From Riemerella columbina DSM 16469 (GTDB lineage: Bacteria > Bacteroidota > Bacteroidia > Flavobacteriales > Weeksellaceae), in assembly GCF_000374405.1 (NCBI RefSeq), contig NZ_KB894218.1, forward strand, positions 63,683 through 127,682: a stretch of DNA of 64,000 nt, in the 5' to 3' direction. The number at the start of each line of letters is the position of its first letter. Within the stretch, counting starts at the first letter, position 1. A program made the position numbers and the translations under genes. Of the stretch, positions 34,773 through 43,495 are shown in pieces. The notes below the pieces were generated by a model that saw only the letters and a program-made list of their open reading frames with translations, was not told the DNA's origin and made no database searches.

Positions 34773-35339
34773 TTATTGTCTAGTAAAAACAATATTCTCT
34801 CCTTCAGGTAAATAGATTTCCCCACTACATTTATTTTCATTTTCTTTTGTAACAAGAATAGCTTGCGGATAATAACTCCACAACAATTGATTATTACCTT
34901 GTTTCTTTAAATATACAAAGCCATTTCCTAAACTACATTGTTTACCGTAATAAACACAAATTAGTCTGCCTGTATCTTCTTCTATTGTAAATCCAGATAT
35001 AAGAGATCTTTTATTTTCTATGGGATTATTTAAAGTGGTTTCTAATAAATTACCATTTTTATCTTTAATTTCATATTGAATTACTATCATATCTTGATAG
35101 TAATTTTTACTTAAAAATTCAATAGGTGCTTTATATCGTTTGAATATTTTTATCATGATTAATTTATTCCCAATAGCTGTTTTCCATTTACCTATATAGG
35201 GATTTAGTTCATTATTTATATCTTTAAAATACGAACCCTGTGGCTTATTAAGGGCAGAAGTATTTAGTGGATAAATATTCTGTGCTGTACAATTTGTATG
35301 TAATAATAGTGCTATTATTAATAAAAATATTTTTTTCAT
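34773..35339 (-). CDS. DUF6705-like exported protein
   Basis: This 188-residue protein has a signal peptide ending LHTNCTAQ. The mature part opens with YPLNTSALNKPQGSYFKDIN, followed by the IGKWKTAIGNKLIMI strand pattern and ending in IVFTRQ. That outline matches the DUF6705 proteins I know from Chryseobacterium and relatives, whose role is not known. It sits between the JAMM-like lipoprotein gene (18 bp away) and the paralogue array, on the same strand. Cys17 could be lipidated. Confidence 0.75.
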   Translation of the reverse strand: MKKIFLLIIALLLHTNCTAQNIYPLNTSALNKPQGSYFKDINNELNPYIGKWKTAIGNKLIMIKIFKRYKAPIEFLSKNYYQDMIVIQYEIKDKNGNLLETTLNNPIENKRSLISGFTIEEDTGRLICVYYGKQCSLGNGFVYLKKQGNNQLLWSYYPQAILVTKENENKCSGEIYLPEGENIVFTRQ

Positions 35340-35357
35340 TTTTAGTTATTTTTTAAT

Positions 35358-36734
35358 TTAACATGGGGTAACATTTATTGTGCCATTTTGGTTTTGGGAT
35401 ATTGTAGATACATTGTTATTCTTATCTATCCTCTGTAAGGTTACTTTATTTTCTAATCCCATTTTACTTAAAGTATTAAATAAAATTATTTCTAACCTTT
35501 GCTCTTTTGTTAATGATTTATCCACTATTAGCCTCTGATAGTCAGACCATTGTTCACTCTTGAGTTTTTCAAGCATTTCGGTAGAATAACTATCTAAAGC
35601 GGGAAGTTCATCATCTGTACCTGTAAAGCGTATTAAATAGTGGATGTTTCCTGGTGCTACTACTCCCATAAAGGCATCTTCTCTATTGCCTATCCCTCTA
35701 TATCTAGCTATCTCTATAAGAGTGGCTACATCTGTGGCGGAAAATATATCAACACCGCTACCTGTATGGTTATGATATGCTCCTATAATTTCATTTGGCA
35801 TGCCTATTTTTACACTATGGGCACTAGTTTCACCAGCAGGTTTTATAGAGCCTCCATCCTTAGGAAATAGCCATCCCTTTTCACCACCTACACCACTTTT
35901 GATATGCTCTTTTAGATTTTTAACAGCTTTTTGAGCTTCTGGATTACCTGTAATTTGAGTTTTAGCTTTTCCACATGGGTCTGTAGGAGGATTTATAGGA
36001 TTTCTAGGCATGGAGCCTCCATAAAAAGGAGGGATACAGTCGACGTAAGTTCCACATTCTGGAAATCCACCGCCATAATCAGGAGGGAAAAATCCCATAG
36101 GAGGAAATGGCTTAGAAGGCGGAGGTACAATAATGATTACCTCATCTATATCACATTCATCTCCTGGTTGTCCACATATTTTCATAGGGGTTAGGAAAAA
36201 TTGATTTTTTTTGGAAAGGCTTTTGTAATGTTGATTATAAGCTTTCCGAAAAGCATCAATATTATCCATGTATAGCTTAGAATTGGAATCAAGTATATAA
36301 ATTCCAAACCTTGTTTCATTTTCAGTAAGAATCGCTACGGCTAAATCAACAACTTCTTTATTGACGATTTTTGGAAACAATATCCACTTGTTTCCATTTT
36401 CGTGAGTTATAAGTTGAGACCGAATGTTAAAATCAATATACGATGTTTGAGCTAAAGTACCAGTATTCAATTCCGAAAGTGTTGTATTTTTTAATAATTT
36501 ATCAATAGGCTCTCTACCAGATATATTGGTCTGATAGAGGCTATCGTATCTCAGAGTTAAATACCTGAAACCTTCTGCATAATTAACTTCTTGGTTATCG
36601 GTATTTTTAAAAAAGACTTTAAACTTCTTTGCCATTTCGTCTTTTTGCTGGGCTTGGTTTAGCATTTCATCGGCTCTACAACCTAGTAGTACTAATAGAC
36701 AACCTAGGGATAACCATTTTAAAATTTTCTTTAT
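35358..36734 (-). CDS. lipoprotein with C-terminal JAMM/MPN-type metal-site signature; ATA start codon
   Basis: From the codon at 36732-36734 the product is 458 residues. It has a typical lipoprotein signal (KKILKWLSLG, then VLLGC with Cys19). An N-terminal beta-rich domain runs to about residue 175, followed by a Pro/Gly-rich linker (about 185-250) with paired Cys. The C-terminal domain carries HNHT-x7-S-x2-D (HNHTGSGVDIFSATD), the JAMM isopeptidase/protease metal signature, with a Glu upstream in PNEIIGAYHNH. No ATG, GTG or TTG lies between the upstream stop and the signal peptide. The codon at the expected start is ATA. The first ATG (36665) would lack any export signal. It heads the four small exported-protein genes. 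Confidence 0.72.
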   Translation of the reverse strand: MKKILKWLSLGCLLVLLGCRADEMLNQAQQKDEMAKKFKVFFKNTDNQEVNYAEGFRYLTLRYDSLYQTNISGREPIDKLLKNTTLSELNTGTLAQTSYIDFNIRSQLITHENGNKWILFPKIVNKEVVDLAVAILTENETRFGIYILDSNSKLYMDNIDAFRKAYNQHYKSLSKKNQFFLTPMKICGQPGDECDIDEVIIIVPPPSKPFPPMGFFPPDYGGGFPECGTYVDCIPPFYGGSMPRNPINPPTDPCGKAKTQITGNPEAQKAVKNLKEHIKSGVGGEKGWLFPKDGGSIKPAGETSAHSVKIGMPNEIIGAYHNHTGSGVDIFSATDVATLIEIARYRGIGNREDAFMGVVAPGNIHYLIRFTGTDDELPALDSYSTEMLEKLKSEQWSDYQRLIVDKSLTKEQRLEIILFNTLSKMGLENKVTLQRIDKNNNVSTISQNQNGTINVTPC

Positions 36735-36820
36735 AAGCGTTTTAGTTTTATTAAATTGTAATTAAATCATCTCCCTTCGGATAGAGATGGAGTTTTTATT
36801 TTCTATTTAACAAGCAGTAA

Positions 36821-37040
36821 CCCCTTTATTAGTGTCACCTTACCCCTTTGTAAGGGGCTGATGCCCCCTCGTTTAGTGGGTAGTAATCCGTTCCGAAGGG
36901 GTAGTTGCCCCCTAATGAAGCCCTTACTAATCCCTTCGCTACGGGTCGATACCCCCTTTAGAAGGGCTTATTAACCCCTTCGGAAGGGGTTGGTGGGGTG
37001 TTTAGAACAGGGTTGTTACCCCTTAGTTACTGGTTGTCTG
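36821..37040. repeat. phased 11-bp repeat array B (20 units)
   Basis: It has the same build as the array at 7561-7802: units such as CCCCTTTGTAA, GGGGCTGATGC, CCCCTTCGGAA and CAGGGTTGTTA follow one another without gaps for 20 x 11 bp. Its last units run over the stop codon of the gene at 37027-37518. It shares ACGGGTCGATACCCCCTT (18 bp; 36941-36958 and 7725-7742) and CCCCTTCGGAAGGGGT with array A. Weaker units may extend left to about 36788. It lies between two minus-strand genes, upstream of the JAMM-like lipoprotein gene. Confidence 0.85.
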
Positions 37041-37518
37041 GTGCTGGAGGTGTGGTTCTTTTAGCTCTACTACCAGGGTATTGCTGTTTTAGGTCGGCAT
37101 AGATGGTATTAGAGCCAGGGTCGTTGTTATTAGCTGCTACTTTTATAGCACGGTAGAACATTAGGGCGGTACCGTCTAAATCATAACCTAGAAGCAGGTT
37201 GGTGTCCTTCATTTGTTGGAGTTGCTGGTCTAAAAGGCTAATGAGTTCATTAAGTTGCTTGTGAGCGGTATAGTCTTTATCAAACTCAGTTTTATCCACA
37301 TAACTTGGGATTTTAGTAGGGTTGGCGTCCATTTGTATTTTCACACGGTCTATCCAAACTTCCTTTTCGTACTTCACTCTCCCGAAACCTTTTCGTTCGG
37401 TGGGTGTTAAGCTTTTTACTTTTCCATTGAGGATACCTGCAATAGTATTGATTGCAGTTTTCATTTGTTGAACTTCTTCTGTGCTGAAATTGACAGAAAT
37501 CATGTTTTCATTTGCCAT
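37027..37518 (-). CDS. protein of unknown function (163 aa), cytoplasmic
   Basis: There is no signal peptide or membrane segment. The protein looks mostly helical, with Gln/Lys/Asp-rich stretches (NELISLLDQQLQQMKDT). The C-terminal tail is basic and Pro-rich (KRTTPPAPDNQ). I do not recognise the family. It is the most upstream gene of the accessory stretch on the minus strand. Its last codons and stop lie inside the phased repeat array, so the array may have grown into or trimmed its 3' end. Confidence 0.72.
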   Translation of the reverse strand: MANENMISVNFSTEEVQQMKTAINTIAGILNGKVKSLTPTERKGFGRVKYEKEVWIDRVKIQMDANPTKIPSYVDKTEFDKDYTAHKQLNELISLLDQQLQQMKDTNLLLGYDLDGTALMFYRAIKVAANNNDPGSNTIYADLKQQYPGSRAKRTTPPAPDNQ

Positions 37519-37682
37519 TGTTTTACTTTTTAAAAAATTAGAATTATGTTAATTGGTCTGTATTGATGAGGGTTTGTTAATGTTTTAGGGGATTAACTAA
37601 CATACATTTTACAGACGGTTTGAAATTATAAATAATTTATAATATGGGCAATAGCTAAATGAAAAAAAATAATAGATAGAGG

Positions 37683-37741
37683 AATAGTCCTCTTTTGATA
37701 ATGGAAATTATTTGTTATCAGTTGATGATGAGGGGACTATT
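37683..37741 (-). terminator. possible long-loop terminator at the end of the GH3 gene
   Basis: AATAGTCCTC pairs with GAGGGGACTATT (two-base bulge) across a loop that has its own weak inverted repeat. The minus strand continues into a T-rich run. The hairpin overlaps the stop codon. Confidence 0.4.
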
Positions 37742-39254
37742 GTTGATTCATCTCCAACAGCGGGTCTAGAAACTCGCGGTTGTTGCTTAGTCTAGGGACT
37801 TTATTTTGCCCACCGAGTTTTCCTCTGGTTGCCATCCATCGGTAGAAGAGCTGAGGTTGGGCTTGGTGGACTACGGGTGTTTTTAGCGTCATATCATTGT
37901 AGCGTTTGGCTTCGTAGTCGGAGTTGATGCTTTTAAGATGGTCATCAAAAATACGGATAAAAGTTTCCATATCATGGGGCGTTTGGTTAAACTCAATGAG
38001 CCACTCGTGGGCACCGCTTTCGTTACCTGTCATGTAGATAGGGGCGGCGGTGTAGTCGGCGATTTTGGCGTGGGTAGCCATGCAGGCTTTTTCAAGTGCC
38101 GCTTCAGCATTGTCAATCATCAGTTCTTCGCCAAAGGAATTGATATAATGTTTCGTACGCCCAGATATTTTGATGCGGAACGGATCTTTACTTGTAAATC
38201 TTACAGTGTCGCCAATTAAATAGCGCCATAGTCCGCCATTGGTAGTAATGACTACCGCATAGTTTTTACCAATTTCTACTTCTTCTAGCGGGATTGCATT
38301 CATTTTATTTTCGTTAAAATCCTCCATAGAAATAAATTCATAGAAAATACCATAATCAAGCATCAGTAGCATTTCATCACTATCCGAACGATCTTGGATA
38401 CCGAAAAAGCCTTCCGAAGCATTATAAATTTCATAATAGTTAATGTTTTTTCCGATGAGGTTTTGGTATTGCTCACGATAAGGTTTAAAGCTAATACCGC
38501 CATGGAAAAAGACTTCTAAATTAGGCCAAAGTTCCGAAATGCAGGCGTGTCCCGTGTCTTTTAAGATTCTTTGTAGAAGTACCATCATCCAACTTGGGAC
38601 ACCCGTTAAACTACTGACATCTTCTTGGGTAACTTCTGCTACAATGGCCTTAAGTTTTGTTTCCCATTCGGACATCAGTGAGGTTTTTTTACTCGGTGTA
38701 GTGGTGATTTCAACCCAAAAAGGGAGGTTTTCAATCAAAATCGCAGAAAGGTCGCCAAACTTAGTGTTGAAATCTTCATAGAGTTCGGAACTGCCCCCCA
38801 GTCTAAGGTTTTTATATTGAAATAAAGAGTTGTCTGGGTGATTATTGGTGTAGATAGACACTAAATCTTTACCTGCTTTATAATGGCAGTCCTCTAAACT
38901 TTCGTCAGAGATGGGGATAAATTTGCTTTTAGCATTGGTCGTTCCAGAGGATTTGGCAAATTTTCGAATTGCCCCTCGCCAGATGATATCTTTTTCGCCG
39001 CGTCTGGCGCGTTCAATATAAGGTTCAAAATCTTCATAGGTAACGATAGGGACTTGATTGCAAAAATCCCGATAGTTGGAAATGTCTTTAAACCCGTACT
39101 GCTTACCATATAAAGTATGTTCGGAAGCGTACAATTGAGAAAATAAAATACCTTTCTGGGTTTCGATGGGATGTTTGATGAAATTCTGAATTTGGTCTAT
39201 CCGCTGACGAATAAACCAATTAACCACTGTATTGAAAAGCATTTTTGTTGCCAT
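37737..39254 (-). CDS. GH3-family (auxin-responsive-promoter type) acyl-acid-amido synthetase-like protein
   Basis: This 505-residue member of the adenylate-forming GH3 family has the P-loop-like KSSGTTNAKSKFIPIS, the mid-domain YNASEGFFGIQ and the TNGGLWRYLIGDTVRF block. Plant GH3 enzymes join amino acids to jasmonate or auxin. Bacterial homologues, common in Bacteroidota, have no settled substrate. It stands alone with its own promoter (39262-39269) and is divergent from uvrC. Nothing in the neighbourhood hints at the substrate. Confidence 0.9.
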   Translation of the reverse strand: MATKMLFNTVVNWFIRQRIDQIQNFIKHPIETQKGILFSQLYASEHTLYGKQYGFKDISNYRDFCNQVPIVTYEDFEPYIERARRGEKDIIWRGAIRKFAKSSGTTNAKSKFIPISDESLEDCHYKAGKDLVSIYTNNHPDNSLFQYKNLRLGGSSELYEDFNTKFGDLSAILIENLPFWVEITTTPSKKTSLMSEWETKLKAIVAEVTQEDVSSLTGVPSWMMVLLQRILKDTGHACISELWPNLEVFFHGGISFKPYREQYQNLIGKNINYYEIYNASEGFFGIQDRSDSDEMLLMLDYGIFYEFISMEDFNENKMNAIPLEEVEIGKNYAVVITTNGGLWRYLIGDTVRFTSKDPFRIKISGRTKHYINSFGEELMIDNAEAALEKACMATHAKIADYTAAPIYMTGNESGAHEWLIEFNQTPHDMETFIRIFDDHLKSINSDYEAKRYNDMTLKTPVVHQAQPQLFYRWMATRGKLGGQNKVPRLSNNREFLDPLLEMNQQ

Positions 39255-39261
39255 AATTGAG

Positions 39262-39269
39262 CAAATATA
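39262..39269 (-). promoter_or_regulatory. -7 box for the GH3 gene (minus strand TATATTTG)
   Basis: The plus strand reads CAAATATA. It lies 8 bp before the ATG at 39254, so the leader would be only a few nucleotides. Confidence 0.6.
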
Positions 39270-39360
39270 ATCATTTTTTTATCTTATAGAGGTCTTTTTT
39301 CTAAAAAATATTCGTCCTTTTTATAGTTATAGAAAATCTGCCTAAGTAGTGTTTTATTTG

Positions 39361-39368
39361 TATTTTTG
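39361..39368 (+). promoter_or_regulatory. -7 box (TATTTTTG) for uvrC
   Basis: An exact box ends 5 nt before the GTG start at 39373, so the mRNA is predicted to be leaderless or nearly so. Confidence 0.6.
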
Positions 39369-39372
39369 CGGG

Positions 39373-41169
39373 GTGAATACCAATCTAGAACTTCAACTTA
39401 AAACATTACCCTCTGAGCCTGGGGTCTATCGTTATTATGATAAGGACGATAATTTGCTCTATGTAGGCAAGGCTAAAAACCTGAAACATCGGGTGATGTC
39501 TTATTTTAATAAAAATCTATCGGGCTACCGAACACGGATTATGATAAGGAAAATCCATCGTTTGGAAACTACCGTAGTGCCGAGTGAATATGATGCGCTA
39601 TTGCTGGAAAACAACCTCATTAAAGAACATCAGCCGTTCTATAATGTGATGATGAAAGATGATAAATCTTTCCCATGGATTTGTATTAAAAATGAAGACT
39701 TTCCAAGGGTGTTTTTAACGCGAAAGCGGATAGAAGATGGCTCGGAATATTATGGACCTTATGCCAAAGTGCGTCCTGCTAGGGTACTGTTGGAGACCAT
39801 TAAAAATATTTATAAAATCAGGACTTGTGCCTTGGATTTATCCCCTCAGAAGATAGAAAAAGGCAAGTATAAAGTCTGCTTAGAATATCATATCAAAAAC
39901 TGTGATGGTCCTTGCGAAGGTTTAGAAACACAAGAAGCATACGATAAAAAAATTGAAGCGGTACGCGCCATGATAAAAGGTGATTTCCGTATCGCACGCG
40001 AGCATCTAGAACACGAAATGATGCGTTTTGCTTCAAACTTGGAGTTTGAAAATGCCCAAACCATGAAGGAGCGCTTGGATTATCTAGAAGATTACCAAGT
40101 AAAGCATACGGTGGTGAACCCCAAAATAGATGATGTAGATGTGTTTGGTATGACCAGTGATGAGTCGGCGGCGTATGTGAATTATTTTAAAATCCGAAAT
40201 GGGAATATCGTCCAAAGTTATACTTCGGAGTTTAGAAAAAAACTAGAGGAAAGCGATGAGGAAATTTTGGAAGAAGCGGTAGTAGAGATGCGTCGCCGAT
40301 TTGAATCGTCTTCCAAGGAAGTGCTGTTGCCTTTTCACTTGCCCGTAGATATCCCAGAGGTCAAGCTCATCGTTCCAAAGGTAGGGGATAAAAAGCGCAT
40401 TGTAGAATTATCCGAAAAGAATGCAAAAGAGTACCGTCTGGAAAAATTAAAGCAAATCCAAATTGTAGACCCCGACCGCCATACCAATCGTATTATGGCA
40501 GAGATGAAGAAAAACCTCAGGATGCCCGTAGAACCTAGACACATCGAAGGGTTTGATAATTCTAATATCCAAGGAACAAATCCGGTGTCGGCTTGCGTGG
40601 TCTTTAAAGATGGGAAACCGAGTAAAAAGGACTATCGTATTTTTCATGTAAAAACAGTGGAAGGACCAAACGATTTTGCATCGATGGAGGAAGTGATTTA
40701 TCGCCGCTATCGTAGGCTTTTAGATGAAGGGGAACCATTGCCTCAATTGATTTTGATAGATGGAGGAAAAGGGCAGTTGAGTTCGGCGGTTAAGAGTTTA
40801 AAAACCTTAGGCTTATATGGTAAAATTACGATTATAGGGATTGCGAAAAGGCTAGAAGAATTATTTTTCCCAGAAGACCCTATTCCTTTGTATTTAGATA
40901 AATCTTCCGAAACTTTAAAAGTCTTGCAGCGCGTTCGAGATGAGTCGCACCGCTTTGGCGTAAAACACCATCGTATTCGTAGGAAAAATACCACCATTAA
41001 GTCGGAATTGGAAGAAATTCCTGGGGTGGGACCAAAAACCGTAGAGGAATTATTGAAGCATCTAAAATCGGTAAAGCGGGTAAAAGAGGCTTCCCGAGAA
41101 ACCTTAGAGGAAATATTAGGCGTTTCTAAAGGGTCTACCGTTTGGGAGTATTTCCATAATGAATCTTAA
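39373..41169 (+). CDS. uvrC: excinuclease ABC subunit C
   Basis: This 598-residue protein makes the two incisions of nucleotide-excision repair. The GIY-YIG nuclease domain begins LPSEPGVYRYYDKDDNLLYV. A Cys-rich region (YHIKNCDGPCEG) and a UVR segment (SNLEFENAQTMKERLDYLE) follow. The RNase H-like nuclease domain has GFDNSNIQGTNPVS, and the protein ends in a double helix-hairpin-helix (EEIPGVGPKTVEELL). The start is GTG at 39373; frames opening further upstream would include the -7 box. Confidence 0.94.
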   Translation: MNTNLELQLKTLPSEPGVYRYYDKDDNLLYVGKAKNLKHRVMSYFNKNLSGYRTRIMIRKIHRLETTVVPSEYDALLLENNLIKEHQPFYNVMMKDDKSFPWICIKNEDFPRVFLTRKRIEDGSEYYGPYAKVRPARVLLETIKNIYKIRTCALDLSPQKIEKGKYKVCLEYHIKNCDGPCEGLETQEAYDKKIEAVRAMIKGDFRIAREHLEHEMMRFASNLEFENAQTMKERLDYLEDYQVKHTVVNPKIDDVDVFGMTSDESAAYVNYFKIRNGNIVQSYTSEFRKKLEESDEEILEEAVVEMRRRFESSSKEVLLPFHLPVDIPEVKLIVPKVGDKKRIVELSEKNAKEYRLEKLKQIQIVDPDRHTNRIMAEMKKNLRMPVEPRHIEGFDNSNIQGTNPVSACVVFKDGKPSKKDYRIFHVKTVEGPNDFASMEEVIYRRYRRLLDEGEPLPQLILIDGGKGQLSSAVKSLKTLGLYGKITIIGIAKRLEELFFPEDPIPLYLDKSSETLKVLQRVRDESHRFGVKHHRIRRKNTTIKSELEEIPGVGPKTVEELLKHLKSVKRVKEASRETLEEILGVSKGSTVWEYFHNES

Positions 41170-41269
41170 TGGTAACAGATTTTTGCAATAAATTTTTAAA
41201 AATAAAATTTAAAATTTCATATTAATCTAAAAATGTGTATTTTCGCAAATTGATAAAAATAATTTATAA

Positions 41270-43393
41270 ATGGCAATTTTAGGAGAAATTAGAAAACGAC
41301 CATGGATTTTAATAGGGGGCATCGCTATTGCATTATTGGCATTTTTGGTGAATCCAGATAGTTTGGACAAAGTATTTGGGAAAGACCCTAATATCCTTGG
41401 TAAAGTGAATGGCGAAGAAATTACACGCGACGAGTTCAACGAGCAATTGTTGATTATGCGTAACCAAGCCGAAGGTCAAGGACAGCCTACCGCAGGTTTG
41501 GAAGAGCAGGCGTGGCAAACTTTAGTACAGTCAAAACTCATCAAACAACAGTTTGAAAAAATGGGACTAGAAATGACCGATGAGTTTTTCTGGAACCAAT
41601 TACAGTACGACCCAATGTTCGCCCAAGACCCAAATAATTTTGATGCGAAAGGCAATTTTAAAGCCAACGAAATCAGAAAGAAAATTGAAGGACTTAGAGA
41701 AAGTGGACAAGCAGAGCAATACAACCAGTGGCTCAATATTAAAAAGACCATTGAATACAGAATGATGGCACGCCAAGTATTTGGAAGTTTTACTAATGGA
41801 TTGACGGTTAATAAAAAAGAGGTGGCGGAACTCATGAAAAATAGAGACCAAGTTGCCGATATTGATTTTGTGAAAATTGATTATAACGAGTATGCTAAGA
41901 AAAATCCTATTAAAGTAACCACTCAGGATTTAGCCGACTTTATCAAAAAACATCCCGTAGCTTTTAAATCGCCAGCGACTAGAAATATTGGAGTGGTATA
42001 TTTCCCTGCGGCACCTAGTGCGATGGATGATAGTTTAGCCTTAAAAGAACTAAACAAATTGTATAAGGACAATGCAGAGAACTTCTTAAATACTCAGAAC
42101 GACTCTATGTATGTGGAAATCAATTCTGAGTCTCCAGTGAAATATGGTTATGTGTCTGAGCAGGAAGTGCCTCAAGAGGCTAGAGAGTTTGTAAAATCAG
42201 CAGGTGCGAATGCCGTATTTGGACCTTATAAGTCTGAGGGGAAATACTATGTTACCAAACTAAAAGGAAAAACGGAAGCGACATTGCCTAAGCATATTTT
42301 AATTTCTTATGTAGGTACAGATGTGGCGAAGCAAGACCCAACCATTAAAAGAACTAAAGAGCAAGCGAAGAAATTAGCAGATAGCATCGCTACACAAGTA
42401 AGAGCTAACGCGGCAAATTTCAATCAATATGTTAACCTATCTTCTGATCCAGGTTCAGCGCAACAAGGCGGTATGCTTCAGTGGGTATTGCCAGGGCAAA
42501 GTGGATTTGTAAAGCCCTTTGCAGACTGGGTAGAGAACAATCCTAAAGGTGCTGTGGGCGTGGTGGAAACACCATTTGGCTATCATGTGATTGTAAATGA
42601 AAACAAAATGCCAGTATATAAAATTGCAAACCTGGCGAAAGACATTAGAGCGTCTAAAGAAACTCAAAGTAAAGTCTATACCCAAGCCAATACCTTTATC
42701 CAAAATGTTCAAGGAAAATCGTTTAATGATTTTGCTAACTTGGCTAAAAAAGGAGGCTATCAATTCTATAATCCTAAAACAGTTGGGCGTTTCCAAGGTC
42801 AAATCCAAGGTCTAGGAACGGATAAAGATGAAGAGGTACTTGCATGGGCATTTGGTAAGAAAACAGAAAAAGGTGAAACCAATATTTTTACCACTAGTAA
42901 CGGCGACTATATTGTGGCTTACTTAAATGGTAAACAAGATAAAGGTTTAGCCGACCCAGAATCGGTAAGAGAGCAAATTGAAATGATTGTTAGAAATGAA
43001 TTGTTAGGCAAAAAAATTGCTGAAAAAATTAAATCTAACGCGAGCCTAGACCAAGTGGCGAAACAATTTGGTACGACTAAACAATCAGGGCAAGTAAATT
43101 TACTGAATCCTAATATTGACATGGCAATGGAACCAAAAGTGGCTGGTGCGGCATTTGGTATCAAGGCTAATAAAGTATCTCAGCCGATAGAAGGTAATAC
43201 AGGAGTTTATGTTTTAGTGAAGAAGAAAGTGGTGGAAAATAAACAACCTGGAGATGCTGCCCAAATTACCCAAATGCTAGAACAGCAAAACAAACAACAG
43301 TTCAGTCAAAGTTTGATGCGTAGTTTGGAAGACAATGCAGACATACAAGATTATAGAATTGAAGTATATAATAAAACTCAAACCCAAGACTAA
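41270..43393 (+). CDS. membrane-anchored peptidyl-prolyl isomerase (PpiD/SurA-like foldase)
   Basis: This 707-residue protein has one N-terminal transmembrane anchor (about residues 12-27) and a periplasmic body. A SurA-N-like helical domain starts at LGKVNGEEITRDEFNEQL. A parvulin-type PPIase domain lies near residues 340-450 (KHILISYVG through QGGMLQWVLPGQ and ETPFGYHVIV). It should help fold envelope and outer-membrane proteins. It is a single-gene unit closed by a hairpin. PpiD is the nearest named relative by layout. Confidence 0.88.
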   Translation: MAILGEIRKRPWILIGGIAIALLAFLVNPDSLDKVFGKDPNILGKVNGEEITRDEFNEQLLIMRNQAEGQGQPTAGLEEQAWQTLVQSKLIKQQFEKMGLEMTDEFFWNQLQYDPMFAQDPNNFDAKGNFKANEIRKKIEGLRESGQAEQYNQWLNIKKTIEYRMMARQVFGSFTNGLTVNKKEVAELMKNRDQVADIDFVKIDYNEYAKKNPIKVTTQDLADFIKKHPVAFKSPATRNIGVVYFPAAPSAMDDSLALKELNKLYKDNAENFLNTQNDSMYVEINSESPVKYGYVSEQEVPQEAREFVKSAGANAVFGPYKSEGKYYVTKLKGKTEATLPKHILISYVGTDVAKQDPTIKRTKEQAKKLADSIATQVRANAANFNQYVNLSSDPGSAQQGGMLQWVLPGQSGFVKPFADWVENNPKGAVGVVETPFGYHVIVNENKMPVYKIANLAKDIRASKETQSKVYTQANTFIQNVQGKSFNDFANLAKKGGYQFYNPKTVGRFQGQIQGLGTDKDEEVLAWAFGKKTEKGETNIFTTSNGDYIVAYLNGKQDKGLADPESVREQIEMIVRNELLGKKIAEKIKSNASLDQVAKQFGTTKQSGQVNLLNPNIDMAMEPKVAGAAFGIKANKVSQPIEGNTGVYVLVKKKVVENKQPGDAAQITQMLEQQNKQQFSQSLMRSLEDNADIQDYRIEVYNKTQTQD

Positions 43394-43421
43394 TAATTTA
43401 GAATTAGTATAAATTTTATTG

Positions 43422-43447
43422 AAAAGCGACTTTATGGTCGCTTTTTT
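43422..43447 (+). terminator. terminator after the ppiD-like gene
   Basis: AAAAGCGAC and GTCGCTTTT form a perfect stem around TTTATG, with T residues following. Confidence 0.8.
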
Positions 43448-43468
43448 GATGTTAAAAATTAAAAATAC

Positions 43469-43476
43469 TATCTTTG
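43469..43476 (+). promoter_or_regulatory. -7 box (TATCTTTG) for the MCE gene
   Basis: An exact TAnnTTTG box lies 20 bp before the ATG at 43496. Confidence 0.62.
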
Positions 43477-43495
43477 CTATCACTAATTAATTAAA

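Noticed and set aside
35640-36194. Plus-strand open frames opposite the JAMM-like lipoprotein gene
   Set aside because: They are shadows of a gene with clear domain structure and have no homology-like features of their own.
36821-37040. Coding repeat (repeat-protein gene)
   Set aside because: The 11-bp period cycles through all three frames, and stops occur on both strands, so no repeat protein can be read.
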